A program made the translations under genes and the position numbers. A model generated the notes under the pieces. It worked only from the letters and a program-made list of their open reading frames with translations, was not told the DNA's origin and ran no database searches. Source: Porphyromonadaceae bacterium (GTDB lineage Bacteria > Bacteroidota > Bacteroidia > Bacteroidales > Tannerellaceae). From it: a stretch of DNA of 13,547 nucleotides. Shown in pieces: positions 7,133-13,547 of the stretch. Position 1 is the stretch's first letter; every line of letters starts with the position of its first letter. The DNA lies in contig DOZP01000112.1 of the NCBI GenBank assembly GCA_003517945.1, positions 3,925 through 17,471 of the forward strand, read 5' to 3'.

Positions 7133-7600
7133 TCATCTGAGTCTTTCCAGCGAGCGTACCAAAGTTTCGTCAGCACCTATATTGCGGATAGCCAAGTAGT
7201 TCAGAACAAGAGCGATAAGAGGAAAAGCGGCCCAGATCCGAATATTCAGTTTCATGCCGGTTAATTCCGGTGATTTGCCGAACTGCCATATATAAAAACC
7301 GAAAAGAGCGCAGAAACCAATCATCAACAAGGCGTTAAATACGCACATACGCATTTGAAAAACACGTTTTTTGTACATGAATATGATTACAAACGACAGG
7401 AGGACGATAATAACGTCAATGGCCATCAGAGACCAGGTAGGGTAGACAAGCTCGGAAGACTGCGCAACCGTATTTAATCCAGACACTTCGAAAGAATAAA
7501 ACTGACTTCCGGACTGCAGGACAGCTACCGGGAGAAACATCAGGGCAATAAATAAACCCGCCACAATTAACAGGTAAACTGTCTGTATGCGTTGTATCAT
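7133..7600 (-). CDS. DUF4293 family integral membrane protein
   Basis: A 155-residue protein with four predicted membrane helices (about 7-27, 56-76, 86-105, 121-139) and a short charged tail. The N-terminus MIQRIQTVYL and overall layout match DUF4293, a Bacteroidetes protein family of unknown function. It is the last gene of the bamD-rpoZ operon, 31 bases after rpoZ, an arrangement I recall from other Bacteroidales. No catalytic motif is visible, and any link to envelope assembly rests only on its position. It converges on aroE; the 70-base gap (7063-7132) shows no clear intrinsic terminator for either strand. Confidence 0.85.
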   Translation of the reverse strand: MIQRIQTVYLLIVAGLFIALMFLPVAVLQSGSQFYSFEVSGLNTVAQSSELVYPTWSLMAIDVIIVLLSFVIIFMYKKRVFQMRMCVFNALLMIGFCALFGFYIWQFGKSPELTGMKLNIRIWAAFPLIALVLNYLAIRNIGADETLVRSLERLR

Positions 7601-7631
7601 AATCTAATTAATTGTTTTTATAGATGTATTT

Positions 7632-7964
7632 TTACTCCGAAAGATCTTTTTTCACAGGGTTTTTCCAATAAATGTCCCCGTCTTCATATTCCTTGGTTGC
7701 GATCAGTGTCGGTTTCGGCAATTTTTCGTAGTAACGCGATATTTCTATCTGTTCACGATTTTCGAATACTTCTTCCAGATTGTCATTGTATGAAGCGAAC
7801 TCCTGCAACTTCTTATCCAGATCATGTTTCATATCAGCCGCAATCTGGTTTGAACGTTTTGAAATAATGGCTACTGTTTCATAGATATTACCCGTATCTT
7901 CCCACATTTTGCTCATGTCGCGCGAGATGGTATTGGAGGGGGCTTTTGATTTCCGATAATCCAT
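7632..7964 (-). CDS. rpoZ: DNA-directed RNA polymerase omega subunit (Rpb6-like)
   Basis: A protein of 110 residues. NIYETVAIISKRSNQIA at 26-42 is the conserved omega/Rpb6 helix that clamps the C-terminal end of beta-prime. A Bacteroidetes-specific C-terminal stretch follows: EEVFENREQIEISRYYEKLP (64-83) and LIATKEYEDGDIYWKNP (87-103). Omega aids assembly and stability of RNA polymerase, and in Proteobacteria forms part of a ppGpp site; whether that holds here is unknown. The Bacteroidetes proteins are divergent and are often labelled RNA polymerase Rpb6. It starts 17 bases after the bamD stop and is followed after 31 bases by the DUF4293 gene, with no promoter motif between, so it is probably transcribed with bamD. 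Confidence 0.9.
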   Translation of the reverse strand: MDYRKSKAPSNTISRDMSKMWEDTGNIYETVAIISKRSNQIAADMKHDLDKKLQEFASYNDNLEEVFENREQIEISRYYEKLPKPTLIATKEYEDGDIYWKNPVKKDLSE

Positions 7965-7981
7965 ATTAGTTATTTATATTT

Positions 7982-8794
7982 TTAATAATTCTTTTCTATT
8001 TTATTATTTGCGGAGTCAAAATATTTTTTAACCTGTTTTACATATTTTCCTTCCGGAAATTCATTCATGTAATTATAATATTCATCCACCACATCACGAT
8101 AACGTCCCTGCAAGCGTTCGTCAACACTCACAATAGCAAGTTCATATTTTGACAAAACCATCAGATAAATAAGTTCTTCGCGATACTTTGTATCCGGATA
8201 ATTTTTCAGTATATTATCTGCCGTAATAACACATGCACTATAGTTATTCCCCATATATGTACCCAGATTATAGTATAATTTAGCCGCAAGATATTCCTTA
8301 TATGCCAGTTTCTCCTGTAATTCGAATAATATATTCTGCGCTTCTTTTGCACGTTCACTCTGAGGATAATATTCCATATAGAGCAGGAACTGTCTGATAG
8401 ATTCATGAGTTTGCAACTGATCCAGGCGTGGATCCGGAGAATCCAGATATAACCCGTAAGCCCCGTAAAAGCGCGCAAGCTCAGTAAATTCACCTTTCGG
8501 ATAAGTCGTATAATATGTCTTAAAATACTCCGACGCCGTCACATAATCCTTTTGTCCGTAATAGCTCTGAGCAAGCAGGTATAAGGATTCTTCCGCTTCC
8601 GTACGGCCGCGGAAATATTGAACGATCTCCTCCAGTAACGTGGCGGCTCTTGTATACTTCTTCTGATTAAAATACTTCTTTGCATAAGAGTATTTCAAAT
8701 CCGCATCCTGACTTTTCAACAACCTGTTATATTCCCCACAGGAAGATAATAACAACATCACTGATAGTAATACGATAATTTTTCTCATGTACAT
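7982..8794 (-). CDS. bamD: Outer membrane protein assembly factor BamD (lipoprotein)
   Basis: BamD is a periplasm-facing outer-membrane lipoprotein of the BAM complex, which folds beta-barrel proteins. The 270-residue product starts with a lipoprotein signal peptide: charged MYMRK, hydrophobic IIVLLSVMLLL, then the lipobox LSSC, making Cys19 the lipidated residue. TPR-like helices follow from about 30 to 260, with SYAKKYFNQKKYTRAATLLE near 36-55, ESLYLLAQSYYGQKDY and SEYFKTYYTTYPKGEFTE in the usual BamD pattern. An ATG two codons later (8788) is an equally good start and gives a cleaner MRK n-region. It is the first gene of the bamD-rpoZ-DUF4293 operon and has a promoter motif at 8859-8866. 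Confidence 0.93.
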   Translation of the reverse strand: MYMRKIIVLLSVMLLLSSCGEYNRLLKSQDADLKYSYAKKYFNQKKYTRAATLLEEIVQYFRGRTEAEESLYLLAQSYYGQKDYVTASEYFKTYYTTYPKGEFTELARFYGAYGLYLDSPDPRLDQLQTHESIRQFLLYMEYYPQSERAKEAQNILFELQEKLAYKEYLAAKLYYNLGTYMGNNYSACVITADNILKNYPDTKYREELIYLMVLSKYELAIVSVDERLQGRYRDVVDEYYNYMNEFPEGKYVKQVKKYFDSANNKIEKNY

Positions 8795-8858
8795 CTTTCA
8801 AATCCTACACTATAGTCAAGACGGAACCTTCGTTTCATACTCAACCTGTTTTTGCCTG

Positions 8859-8866
8859 CAAAGTTA
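8859..8866 (-). promoter_or_regulatory. bamD: -7 promoter motif of the bamD operon
   Basis: Read on the minus strand this is TAACTTTG, matching TAnnTTTG, 64 bases upstream of the bamD ATG at 8794. A TTTG lies upstream at 8881-8878, but the gap of 11 bases is too short for a standard -33 box, so support rests on the -7 motif and position. Confidence 0.5.
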
Positions 8867-8906
8867 ATATTTCAATCCAAACTTCCTACATATAAAACGT
8901 TAATAA

Positions 8907-9332
8907 TTATAACTTATATAAGTCACTCGCCGCCAAAAGCTCTAATTTATTGTCATTTAAAACCTTTACACACTTTTCCAGATTATCCGGGCGAATCACG
9001 ACATGAGCCGATTCTCCTTCCGAAAATGCATACATATATTCAATAAAAATACCCGCGTTTGTGATAATATCCATCGCACGGCCCAAAGCTCCGGGCTTGT
9101 TCGGGCAACGCAGGCATATCACATCAGCTTCCGTAACAGCATATTTTTTGTTACGCAGCACATCAATCGCTTTATCCGTGTCAGAGACGATCAACCGCAA
9201 AATGCCGAAATCCGAATTTTCAGAAACGGTAAATGCCGTCATATTGATATCTTCCGAACCTAACAATTTGGCTACTTCCGTAAAGCGCCCTCTCTTATTT
9301 TCCAAAAATATGGATAACTGTTTCGTTAACAT
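8907..9332 (-). CDS. Tandem ACT-domain protein (PaaK-associated)
   Basis: A 141-residue protein made of two ACT domains (about 4-68 and 72-138). Each has the glycine-containing ligand loop seen in ACT folds: ENKRGRFTEVA at 11-21 and CPNKPGALGRAM at 76-87. ACT domains bind amino acids and often regulate enzymes allosterically. Stand-alone double-ACT proteins of this type are commonly encoded beside phenylacetate-CoA ligase genes, as here, 94 bases downstream of one. Inference: it senses an aromatic or branched-chain amino acid and modulates the ligase or its pathway. No catalytic or DNA-binding domain is attached. Confidence 0.88.
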   Translation of the reverse strand: MLTKQLSIFLENKRGRFTEVAKLLGSEDINMTAFTVSENSDFGILRLIVSDTDKAIDVLRNKKYAVTEADVICLRCPNKPGALGRAMDIITNAGIFIEYMYAFSEGESAHVVIRPDNLEKCVKVLNDNKLELLAASDLYKL

Positions 9333-9380
9333 GATTCTATTGTTTGTTAATTCGTTTACGCATTTATTTAACTCAATTCT

Positions 9381-9420
9381 AACATCAGAAAACGTTGTCT
9401 GTTCACACGAAGTGAAGCGC
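9381..9420 (-). repeat. Small inverted repeat between the ligase and ACT genes
   Basis: TTCAC (9402-9406) and GTGAA (9412-9416) form a perfect 5-bp hairpin with a 5-base loop, just after the ligase stop. A weak CAGA (9386-9389) / TCTG pair lies beside it. There is no run of T directly after the stem on the minus strand, so it is a poor intrinsic terminator. Its words GTGAAGCGC and CACGAAG also occur in the right half of the large element at 2020-2148, though in a different order. Confidence 0.35.
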
Positions 9421-9426
9421 GCCGCA

Positions 9427-10728
9427 TCAGACTAACCGCCGATTATCTATTACATGCTTTGCTTTTCCCTGACTACGTTCGATACTGCGCGGTTCGACAA
9501 TTTTTATATCCGGCTGCAAACCAATCACACTTTGCAGATGGGATGCGATTTTCTTTTTCAGCGCAAGCATCTTATTCATTTCATCCGAATAATATTCCTG
9601 ACGCAGTTCCACCTGTATCTGAAGCGTATCCGTATTATCAACACGATCTACAATAATCAAATAATAAGGTTCAAACTCCGGCAATTCAAGAATAACGGAT
9701 TCGACCTGGGACGGGAACACATTAACCCCGCGTATTATCAGCATATCGTCACTTCGTCCGAGTATACGGCTCATACGTACTGCCGTACGTCCGCATGCGC
9801 ATTTTTCATAATGAAGAGATGTCAGGTCACGCGTACGGTACCGGATCATCGGCATACCTTCTTTCGTAAGCGTGGTAAAAACCAGTTCTCCCTGCTGTCC
9901 GGGTGCAACCGGTTCCAATGTATTGGGATCTACAATCTCCGGAAAAAAATGATCTTCCCATAGATGAGTCCCGTCCTGGCACGCACATTCACCTCCCACG
10001 CCGGGGCCGCAAATCTCTGTCAGGCCATAGATATCATACGCCTTGATGCGCAACTTTTCCTCCAGTTCTTTTCGCATATTATCCGTCCATGGTTCAGCGC
10101 CGAAGACTCCCACGCGAAGCTTAAATTCTTCGATCGGTATGCCCGATTCATGAACCGTTTCTGCCAGGTATAAAGCATACGAGGGTGTGCAGGCAAGGCC
10201 ATGCGCCCCAAAATCGTGCATCAATTGTATCTGCTTCTGGGTATTACCGCTACTCATCGGAATTACCGTACCTCCGATGTTTTCAATACCCGAATGCGCG
10301 CCTAATCCGCCGGTAAACAGACCGTAACCGTACGAAACTTGCACAATATCGTTTTTTGTCAGGCCGTATGCAGTCAGACAACGCGCCACTACTTCACTCC
10401 AGACAGAAAGATCACCACGTGTATACCCTACGACAATCGGCTTTCCGGTCGTTCCGGAAGATGCATGCAACCTGACAATTTCCGACATGGGAACAGCCAT
10501 CAGTCCGAACGGATAATTATCCCTCAAGTCCTGCTTAACCGTAAAAGGGAGTTTGACAATATCGTCAATCGACTGTATATCGTCAGGTGTCAGACCCGAT
10601 TCCTGCATTTTTTTACGATAAAAAGGCGTATTATGGTACACACGCTCAACTACTCTCTTCAATCGTATGGATTGTAATTTACGCATTTCGTCGCGTGACA
10701 TACATTCCATCGTTTCATTCCAAATCAT
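9427..10728 (-). CDS. Phenylacetate-CoA ligase family protein (PaaK-like aryl-CoA ligase)
   Basis: An adenylate-forming enzyme of 433 residues, the usual PaaK length, that activates an aryl acid (phenylacetate, indoleacetate or similar) to its CoA thioester with ATP. Seen: SSGTTGKP at 90-97 (phosphate-binding loop), GVFGAEPW at 207-214, YDIYGLTE at 231-238 (adenine and acid site), RYRTRDLT at 296-303, GRSDDMLIIRGVNVFPSQVE at 324-343 (hinge and start of the C-terminal domain) and GKAKHVID at 421-428 with the probable catalytic lysine. Cys248/Cys250 and the CACG at 310-313 could form a metal site. In gut Bacteroidetes these genes often sit with iorA/iorB (2-ketoacid ferredoxin oxidoreductase), which makes aryl-CoA from aromatic amino acids; those genes are absent here. 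I infer a role in aromatic amino acid interconversion rather than phenylacetate breakdown, since no paa degradation genes are nearby. Confidence 0.92.
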   Translation of the reverse strand: MIWNETMECMSRDEMRKLQSIRLKRVVERVYHNTPFYRKKMQESGLTPDDIQSIDDIVKLPFTVKQDLRDNYPFGLMAVPMSEIVRLHASSGTTGKPIVVGYTRGDLSVWSEVVARCLTAYGLTKNDIVQVSYGYGLFTGGLGAHSGIENIGGTVIPMSSGNTQKQIQLMHDFGAHGLACTPSYALYLAETVHESGIPIEEFKLRVGVFGAEPWTDNMRKELEEKLRIKAYDIYGLTEICGPGVGGECACQDGTHLWEDHFFPEIVDPNTLEPVAPGQQGELVFTTLTKEGMPMIRYRTRDLTSLHYEKCACGRTAVRMSRILGRSDDMLIIRGVNVFPSQVESVILELPEFEPYYLIIVDRVDNTDTLQIQVELRQEYYSDEMNKMLALKKKIASHLQSVIGLQPDIKIVEPRSIERSQGKAKHVIDNRRLV

Positions 10729-10777
10729 TTGTTTTATTATATTTTAATTTTTATATTATTGATTGACAAAGCATGTG

Positions 10778-10785
10778 CAAAGATA
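10778..10785 (-). promoter_or_regulatory. -7 promoter motif of the aryl-CoA ligase gene
   Basis: On the minus strand this reads TATCTTTG, an exact TAnnTTTG match, 50 bases before the ligase ATG at 10728. It begins only 11 bases beyond the stop of the upstream nuclease-fold gene. No clear -33 box is seen in the adjoining T/A tract. Confidence 0.55.
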
Positions 10786-10795
10786 ATATTTTTTT

Positions 10796-11248
10796 TTATT
10801 TTATCTCCGTATAGACGGGAATATCTTCCAGAAAACCGCACCTCATATTTATATAATCCATGTTACAGCAATAATGCTTAAGTCCGTTACTTACAATGAG
10901 GTAGGGGACCTTCAGGGCTGAATTATAACGCGATATCTGATTAAAAACTTCTTCGGTAATTGCAATTTCCGGCGCTTTATACTCTGCAATTAACAACGGT
11001 TGTAAATAGTCGTCGTAAACAACGGTGTCACATCGCTTGGAAATACCGTTCACATAGATTGACACTTCGTTTGCAATGCGTTCTTTCGGATAAGATTTGA
11101 CGGTGACAAGATAATTCACAAAATGTTGCCGTACCCATTCTTCCGGTGTAAAAGCAACATACTTACGGCGCAACGGGTCATAAATATACTTCTTCCCGTC
11201 TTTTTCCGAGACTTTTACATGACACAAAGGTAAATTCAGCAATTGCAT
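10796..11248 (-). CDS. Stand-alone PD-(D/E)XK nuclease-fold protein (HsdR N-terminal-like)
   Basis: A 150-residue protein resembling the N-terminal nuclease domain of type I restriction R subunits (HSDR_N_2-like) but with no helicase part. The core PD-(D/E)XK residues are readable: Glu61 in ERIANEVSIYV, Asp74 in KRCDTVVYDD, Glu89 and Lys91 in LLIAEYKAPE, and a QISRYN motif at 104-109 like the Q-motif of RecB/HsdR nucleases. It begins with a strongly conserved-looking LNLP segment, then YDPLRRKYVAFTPEEWVRQHF (24-44). No methylase or specificity genes surround it. It is divergent from amn-holA, an arrangement I recall from other Bacteroidales, so it is probably a core gene and not a restriction remnant. 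Its substrate is unknown. Confidence 0.85.
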   Translation of the reverse strand: MQLLNLPLCHVKVSEKDGKKYIYDPLRRKYVAFTPEEWVRQHFVNYLVTVKSYPKERIANEVSIYVNGISKRCDTVVYDDYLQPLLIAEYKAPEIAITEEVFNQISRYNSALKVPYLIVSNGLKHYCCNMDYINMRCGFLEDIPVYTEIK

Positions 11249-11315
11249 TTTGTTATAGTTATGTTCCGGTAATAACTCCTTGTCAATTTTTCCACTTTGT
11301 TAAAAAAAACTACAG

Positions 11316-11346
11316 TTGCCGGTTGTTAATTATATTTGTATATTTG
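11316..11346 (+). promoter_or_regulatory. amn: Promoter of the amn-holA operon with a doubled -7 motif
   Basis: TATATTTG occurs twice head to tail (11331-11338 and 11339-11346). The second copy lies 20 bases after a TTG at 11316-11318, the standard -33/-7 spacing. Transcription would begin near 11352, giving a leader of about 48 bases. A GAGGA at 11381-11385, about 14 bases before the ATG, is a distant possible ribosome binding site. Confidence 0.65.
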
Positions 11347-11399
11347 TCTGCCTTTTTATGGCAAAGATAGTGCAAGTCAAGAGGAATACAAAATAACAG

Positions 11400-12176
11400 A
11401 TGAAAACAAAACAGGAAATTGTAGAAAACTGGCTACCACGATATACAGACCGCAAACTGGAAGATTTTTCCAAATATATCCTGCTGACTAATTTCACGAA
11501 ATATGTGGAACTGTTTGCCGAACATTTCAATCTTCCGGTATTGGGGTTGAAAAATTCGATGCCGAATGCCGGAAACGAAGCCATCACCATCATCAATTTT
11601 GGTATGGGAAGCTCGAATGCCGCTACGATCATGGATCTTTTATCGGCAATAAAGCCGAAAGCCGTGTTGTTTCTCGGAAAGTGCGGGGGATTGAAAAAAG
11701 CGAATGCAATCGGGGATTATGTCCTTCCGATAGCGGCGATCCGGGGAGAAGGCACGTCCAACGATTATCTTCCTCCGGAAGTGCCGTCGCTACCGGCATT
11801 CTCTATGCTCCGCGCCATTTCATCCGCGATACGCGACAACGGAAAAGATTACTGGACAGGAACGGTCTATACGACAAACCGGCGTGTCTGGGAATATGAT
11901 ACGAATTTTAAAGAATACCTGAGAAAAACACATGCTACCGGTATTGATATGGAAACAGCTACATTACTGACTGCCGGATTTGCCAATAAAATACCGACAG
12001 GCGCTTTACTGATGATCTCGGATTTGCCTCTTGAGGAAGGAGGAGTTAAAACCATTGAAAGTGACCTGGGAGTAACCCGGGATTTTGCCCCAAAACATGT
12101 TGAATTGGGTATTAAAGCGCTTGAAATGATGATAGAAGGAAAAAAAACCATTCAACACATTAAGTTCAGTTGGTAA
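11400..12176 (+). CDS. amn: AMP nucleosidase (short form)
   Basis: It cleaves AMP to adenine and ribose 5-phosphate, adjusting adenylate pools. The 258 residues form a purine nucleoside phosphorylase-like fold without the extra N-terminal regulatory domain of the roughly 480-residue E. coli Amn; Bacteroidetes usually have this short form. Seen: INFGMGSSNAATI at 65-77 (phosphate and ribose loop), VLFLGKCGGL at 89-98, GEGTSNDYLP at 116-125, TGIDMETATLL at 180-190 (ribose-binding Met-Glu) and ISDLPL at 206-211 with Asp208, the likely general acid at the base. Other PNP/UDP phosphorylase family members are the alternative, but the FGMGSSNAA and DYLP spelling favours AMP nucleosidase. One base separates its stop from holA, so the two are almost certainly co-transcribed. 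Confidence 0.92.
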   Translation: MKTKQEIVENWLPRYTDRKLEDFSKYILLTNFTKYVELFAEHFNLPVLGLKNSMPNAGNEAITIINFGMGSSNAATIMDLLSAIKPKAVLFLGKCGGLKKANAIGDYVLPIAAIRGEGTSNDYLPPEVPSLPAFSMLRAISSAIRDNGKDYWTGTVYTTNRRVWEYDTNFKEYLRKTHATGIDMETATLLTAGFANKIPTGALLMISDLPLEEGGVKTIESDLGVTRDFAPKHVELGIKALEMMIEGKKTIQHIKFSW

Positions 12177-12177
12177 A

Positions 12178-13200
12178 ATGCCTGCAAAAGAATATACATT
12201 CGAAGAAATATATCGTGGAATAACGGCTGGAAACTATGCTCCCGTCTATGTCCTGATGGGAGAAGAACCTTATTTTATCGATACGATAGAAGACCTGTTG
12301 GTCCGGTATGTCCTGAATGATACGGAACGCGATTTCAACCAGATGATTTTTTATGGAAAAGACTCCAATGTGTTGGAAATCATGAATACGGCGCGTCGTT
12401 TTCCGATGATGGCCAAACGTCAACTCGTTATTATAAAAGAAGCACAGGAGCTGAACAAAATCGAACTTTTGAGCCATTACCTCAAAGCTCCCGTACAGTC
12501 AACCGTTTTAGTAATCTGCCATAAATATAAAAAAATAGACGGACGCAAAAGTATTTTAGCAGACGCAAAAAAAAGCGGTATTGTGTTCGAATCGAAAAAA
12601 ATATATGAAAACAAAATGGCGGGTTTCATTGTATCGTTCATGAAACAACGCTCCATGGACATTGATGCAAAAAGCGCTCAGATGCTGGCGGATTATGTAG
12701 GCAATAATATCGGGCGACTGGCTCAGGAGGCTGAGAAATTACTGGTTGTTTTCGGCGAAAGCGCATCCAAACGCATTACTCCTGAACTGATTGAAAAAAA
12801 TGTCGGGATCAGTAAGGACTACAACAGTTTTGAACTGGTCAATGCCATCGCGACAAAAGATATCTTACGTGCCAACCGTATTGCCATTTACTTTGACAAA
12901 AATGAAAAAGCCAATGCGAATCAAAACGTATTATCTGTGTTATTCAATTACTTCACAAACCTTATGATCTGCTTTTATTCAAAAGACAAATCGGAAAGAG
13001 GCATTATGCAGGCGCTGAACCTGCAATGGGGTATTCAGGCAAAAGATTATTTATCGGGACTTTATAACTATAAAGCCATGAAGGTTTTTGATGTTATTCA
13101 CGAAATACGTCTGGCCGATGCTAAGTCCAAAGGATTCGGAAACAGTTCTGCCGGCACCGGAGACATCTATAAAGAGCTGATTTACAAAATTATGCATTAA
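12178..13200 (+). CDS. holA: DNA polymerase III subunit delta
   Basis: Delta is the clamp-loader subunit that opens the beta sliding clamp at the replication fork. The 340 residues show the expected order: an N-terminal AAA+-like domain opening with YTFEEIYRGI and APVYVLMGEEPYFID (21-35), the clamp-contact region around MNTARRFPMMAKRQLVIIKEA (69-89), VGNNIGRLAQEAEKLLV (174-190), and a C-terminal collar domain with FELVNAIATKD (218-228), LFNYFTNLM (255-263), IRLADAKSKGFG (310-321) and a closing ELIYKIMH. As in other delta subunits there is no Walker A motif, since delta does not hydrolyse ATP. It starts 1 base after amn, so translation is probably coupled. Confidence 0.96.
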   Translation: MPAKEYTFEEIYRGITAGNYAPVYVLMGEEPYFIDTIEDLLVRYVLNDTERDFNQMIFYGKDSNVLEIMNTARRFPMMAKRQLVIIKEAQELNKIELLSHYLKAPVQSTVLVICHKYKKIDGRKSILADAKKSGIVFESKKIYENKMAGFIVSFMKQRSMDIDAKSAQMLADYVGNNIGRLAQEAEKLLVVFGESASKRITPELIEKNVGISKDYNSFELVNAIATKDILRANRIAIYFDKNEKANANQNVLSVLFNYFTNLMICFYSKDKSERGIMQALNLQWGIQAKDYLSGLYNYKAMKVFDVIHEIRLADAKSKGFGNSSAGTGDIYKELIYKIMH

Positions 13201-13547
13201 AATATACTCTTTGTTAACATACTGAGAATCGAATATTTTCCTCCATCCGGACATTAGCTTAAAAAAACGTATAAACTAAGTATACATCATATCCTCTTTT
13301 TGTCCCGGATCCTATTGAATGTTTACAAATATGACACATTGTCATTTCCTAATACAAATATATCAATAACACATTTGTAAACAGATAGAATTTCGCAAAT
13401 TTTACCATTTATATCTATACAGATGTATCACTTATGGATTTCATATACAATACTAAACAAGATGGTAAGATTCGATAACGTTAAAAATGTAACAATTCAC
13501 AACAAAAAACAAATGTAAAAATGTTCTTTTTTTCGATATTAATATCA
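13201..13547. other. Gene-free A/T-rich region after holA, to the right edge
   Basis: No reading frame here has coding character. There is no clear intrinsic terminator after holA; TGTTAACA at 13212-13219 is only a short palindrome. The notable contents are a nested inverted repeat at 13320-13383, the palindrome TAACGTTA at 13476-13483, and, on the minus strand, TACATTTG (13517-13510), which fits TAnnTTTG but lacks a -33 partner. The region is probably the upstream control region of a gene beyond the window. Confidence 0.6.
13320..13383. repeat. Nested inverted repeat: 11-bp perfect outer arms, 6-bp perfect inner hairpin
   Basis: TGTTTACAAAT (13320-13330) and ATTTGTAAACA (13373-13383) are perfect inverted copies, 42 bases apart. 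Directly inside the left arm lies a perfect hairpin, ATGACA (13331-13336) with TGTCAT (13340-13345). ACAAAT recurs at 13354-13359. It could be paired operator sites, a recombinase site pair, or a structured RNA; the A/T-rich setting makes chance matches more likely. Confidence 0.55.

Noticed and set aside
7004..7264. 86-codon open frame on the plus strand overlapping the aroE end
   Set aside because: It is out of frame with aroE and antisense to the DUF4293 gene, with no recognisable protein features.
7592..7867. 91-codon open frame on the plus strand
   Set aside because: It lies opposite the start of the DUF4293 gene and rpoZ, has no family resemblance and an irregular composition; the minus-strand genes explain the sequence.
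8852..9435. Several plus-strand open frames across the ACT-domain gene
   Set aside because: All are antisense to a clear double-ACT protein and show no family resemblance.
9454..9963. 169-codon plus-strand open frame inside the ligase gene
   Set aside because: It is antisense to a well-supported PaaK-like enzyme, and its translation is rich in Phe, Arg, His and Thr, as expected of a shadow frame.
10796..11248. Remnant of a type I restriction system
   Set aside because: The protein is complete with a proper start and an intact nuclease motif, and no hsdM, hsdS or helicase fragments lie near; it looks like a stand-alone family member.

Overview
The window reads as chromosomal DNA of a Bacteroidales bacterium, broadly Bacteroides/Parabacteroides-like. 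The signs are promoters of the Bacteroidetes type (TAnnTTTG at -7 with a weak TTG at -33), weak or absent Shine-Dalgarno sequences, an Rpb6-like omega subunit, a DUF4293 protein, a short-form AMP nucleosidase, a long-form PurC and menaquinone synthesis. Almost all of it is housekeeping DNA. No phage, IS element, CRISPR array, tRNA or rRNA was seen.

Layout. Positions 1-581 (-) hold the N-terminal half of a WecA/MraY-family sugar-phosphate transferase that runs off the left edge. A divergent spacer with promoter motifs leads to a PLP-dependent aminotransferase (789-1982, +). A 217-base spacer (1983-2199) then carries the most unusual structure in the window: a four-tier nested inverted repeat (2020-2148), followed directly by two interleaved inverted repeats (2148-2190) that end at the start of a LolC/E-like permease gene (2200-3453, +). 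Next comes a plus-strand block of phoH, purC, menG and aroE (3524-7062): a PhoH ATPase, purine synthesis, the last methylation of menaquinone, and the shikimate pathway that also feeds menaquinone.

This block converges on a minus-strand operon, bamD - rpoZ - DUF4293 (8794 down to 7133), which joins outer-membrane assembly with the RNA polymerase omega subunit. Behind it on the minus strand lie a PaaK-type aryl-CoA ligase and a double-ACT-domain protein (10728 down to 8907), then a small stand-alone PD-(D/E)XK nuclease-fold protein (11248-10796). The last is divergent from amn - holA (11400-13200, +), AMP nucleosidase and the DNA polymerase III delta subunit. The right end (13201-13547) has no gene but contains a nested inverted repeat.

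The best candidate for something undescribed is the structured element at 2020-2190, a possible cis-regulatory RNA or dispersed repeat in front of the permease gene. I cannot establish its copy number or conservation from one window.
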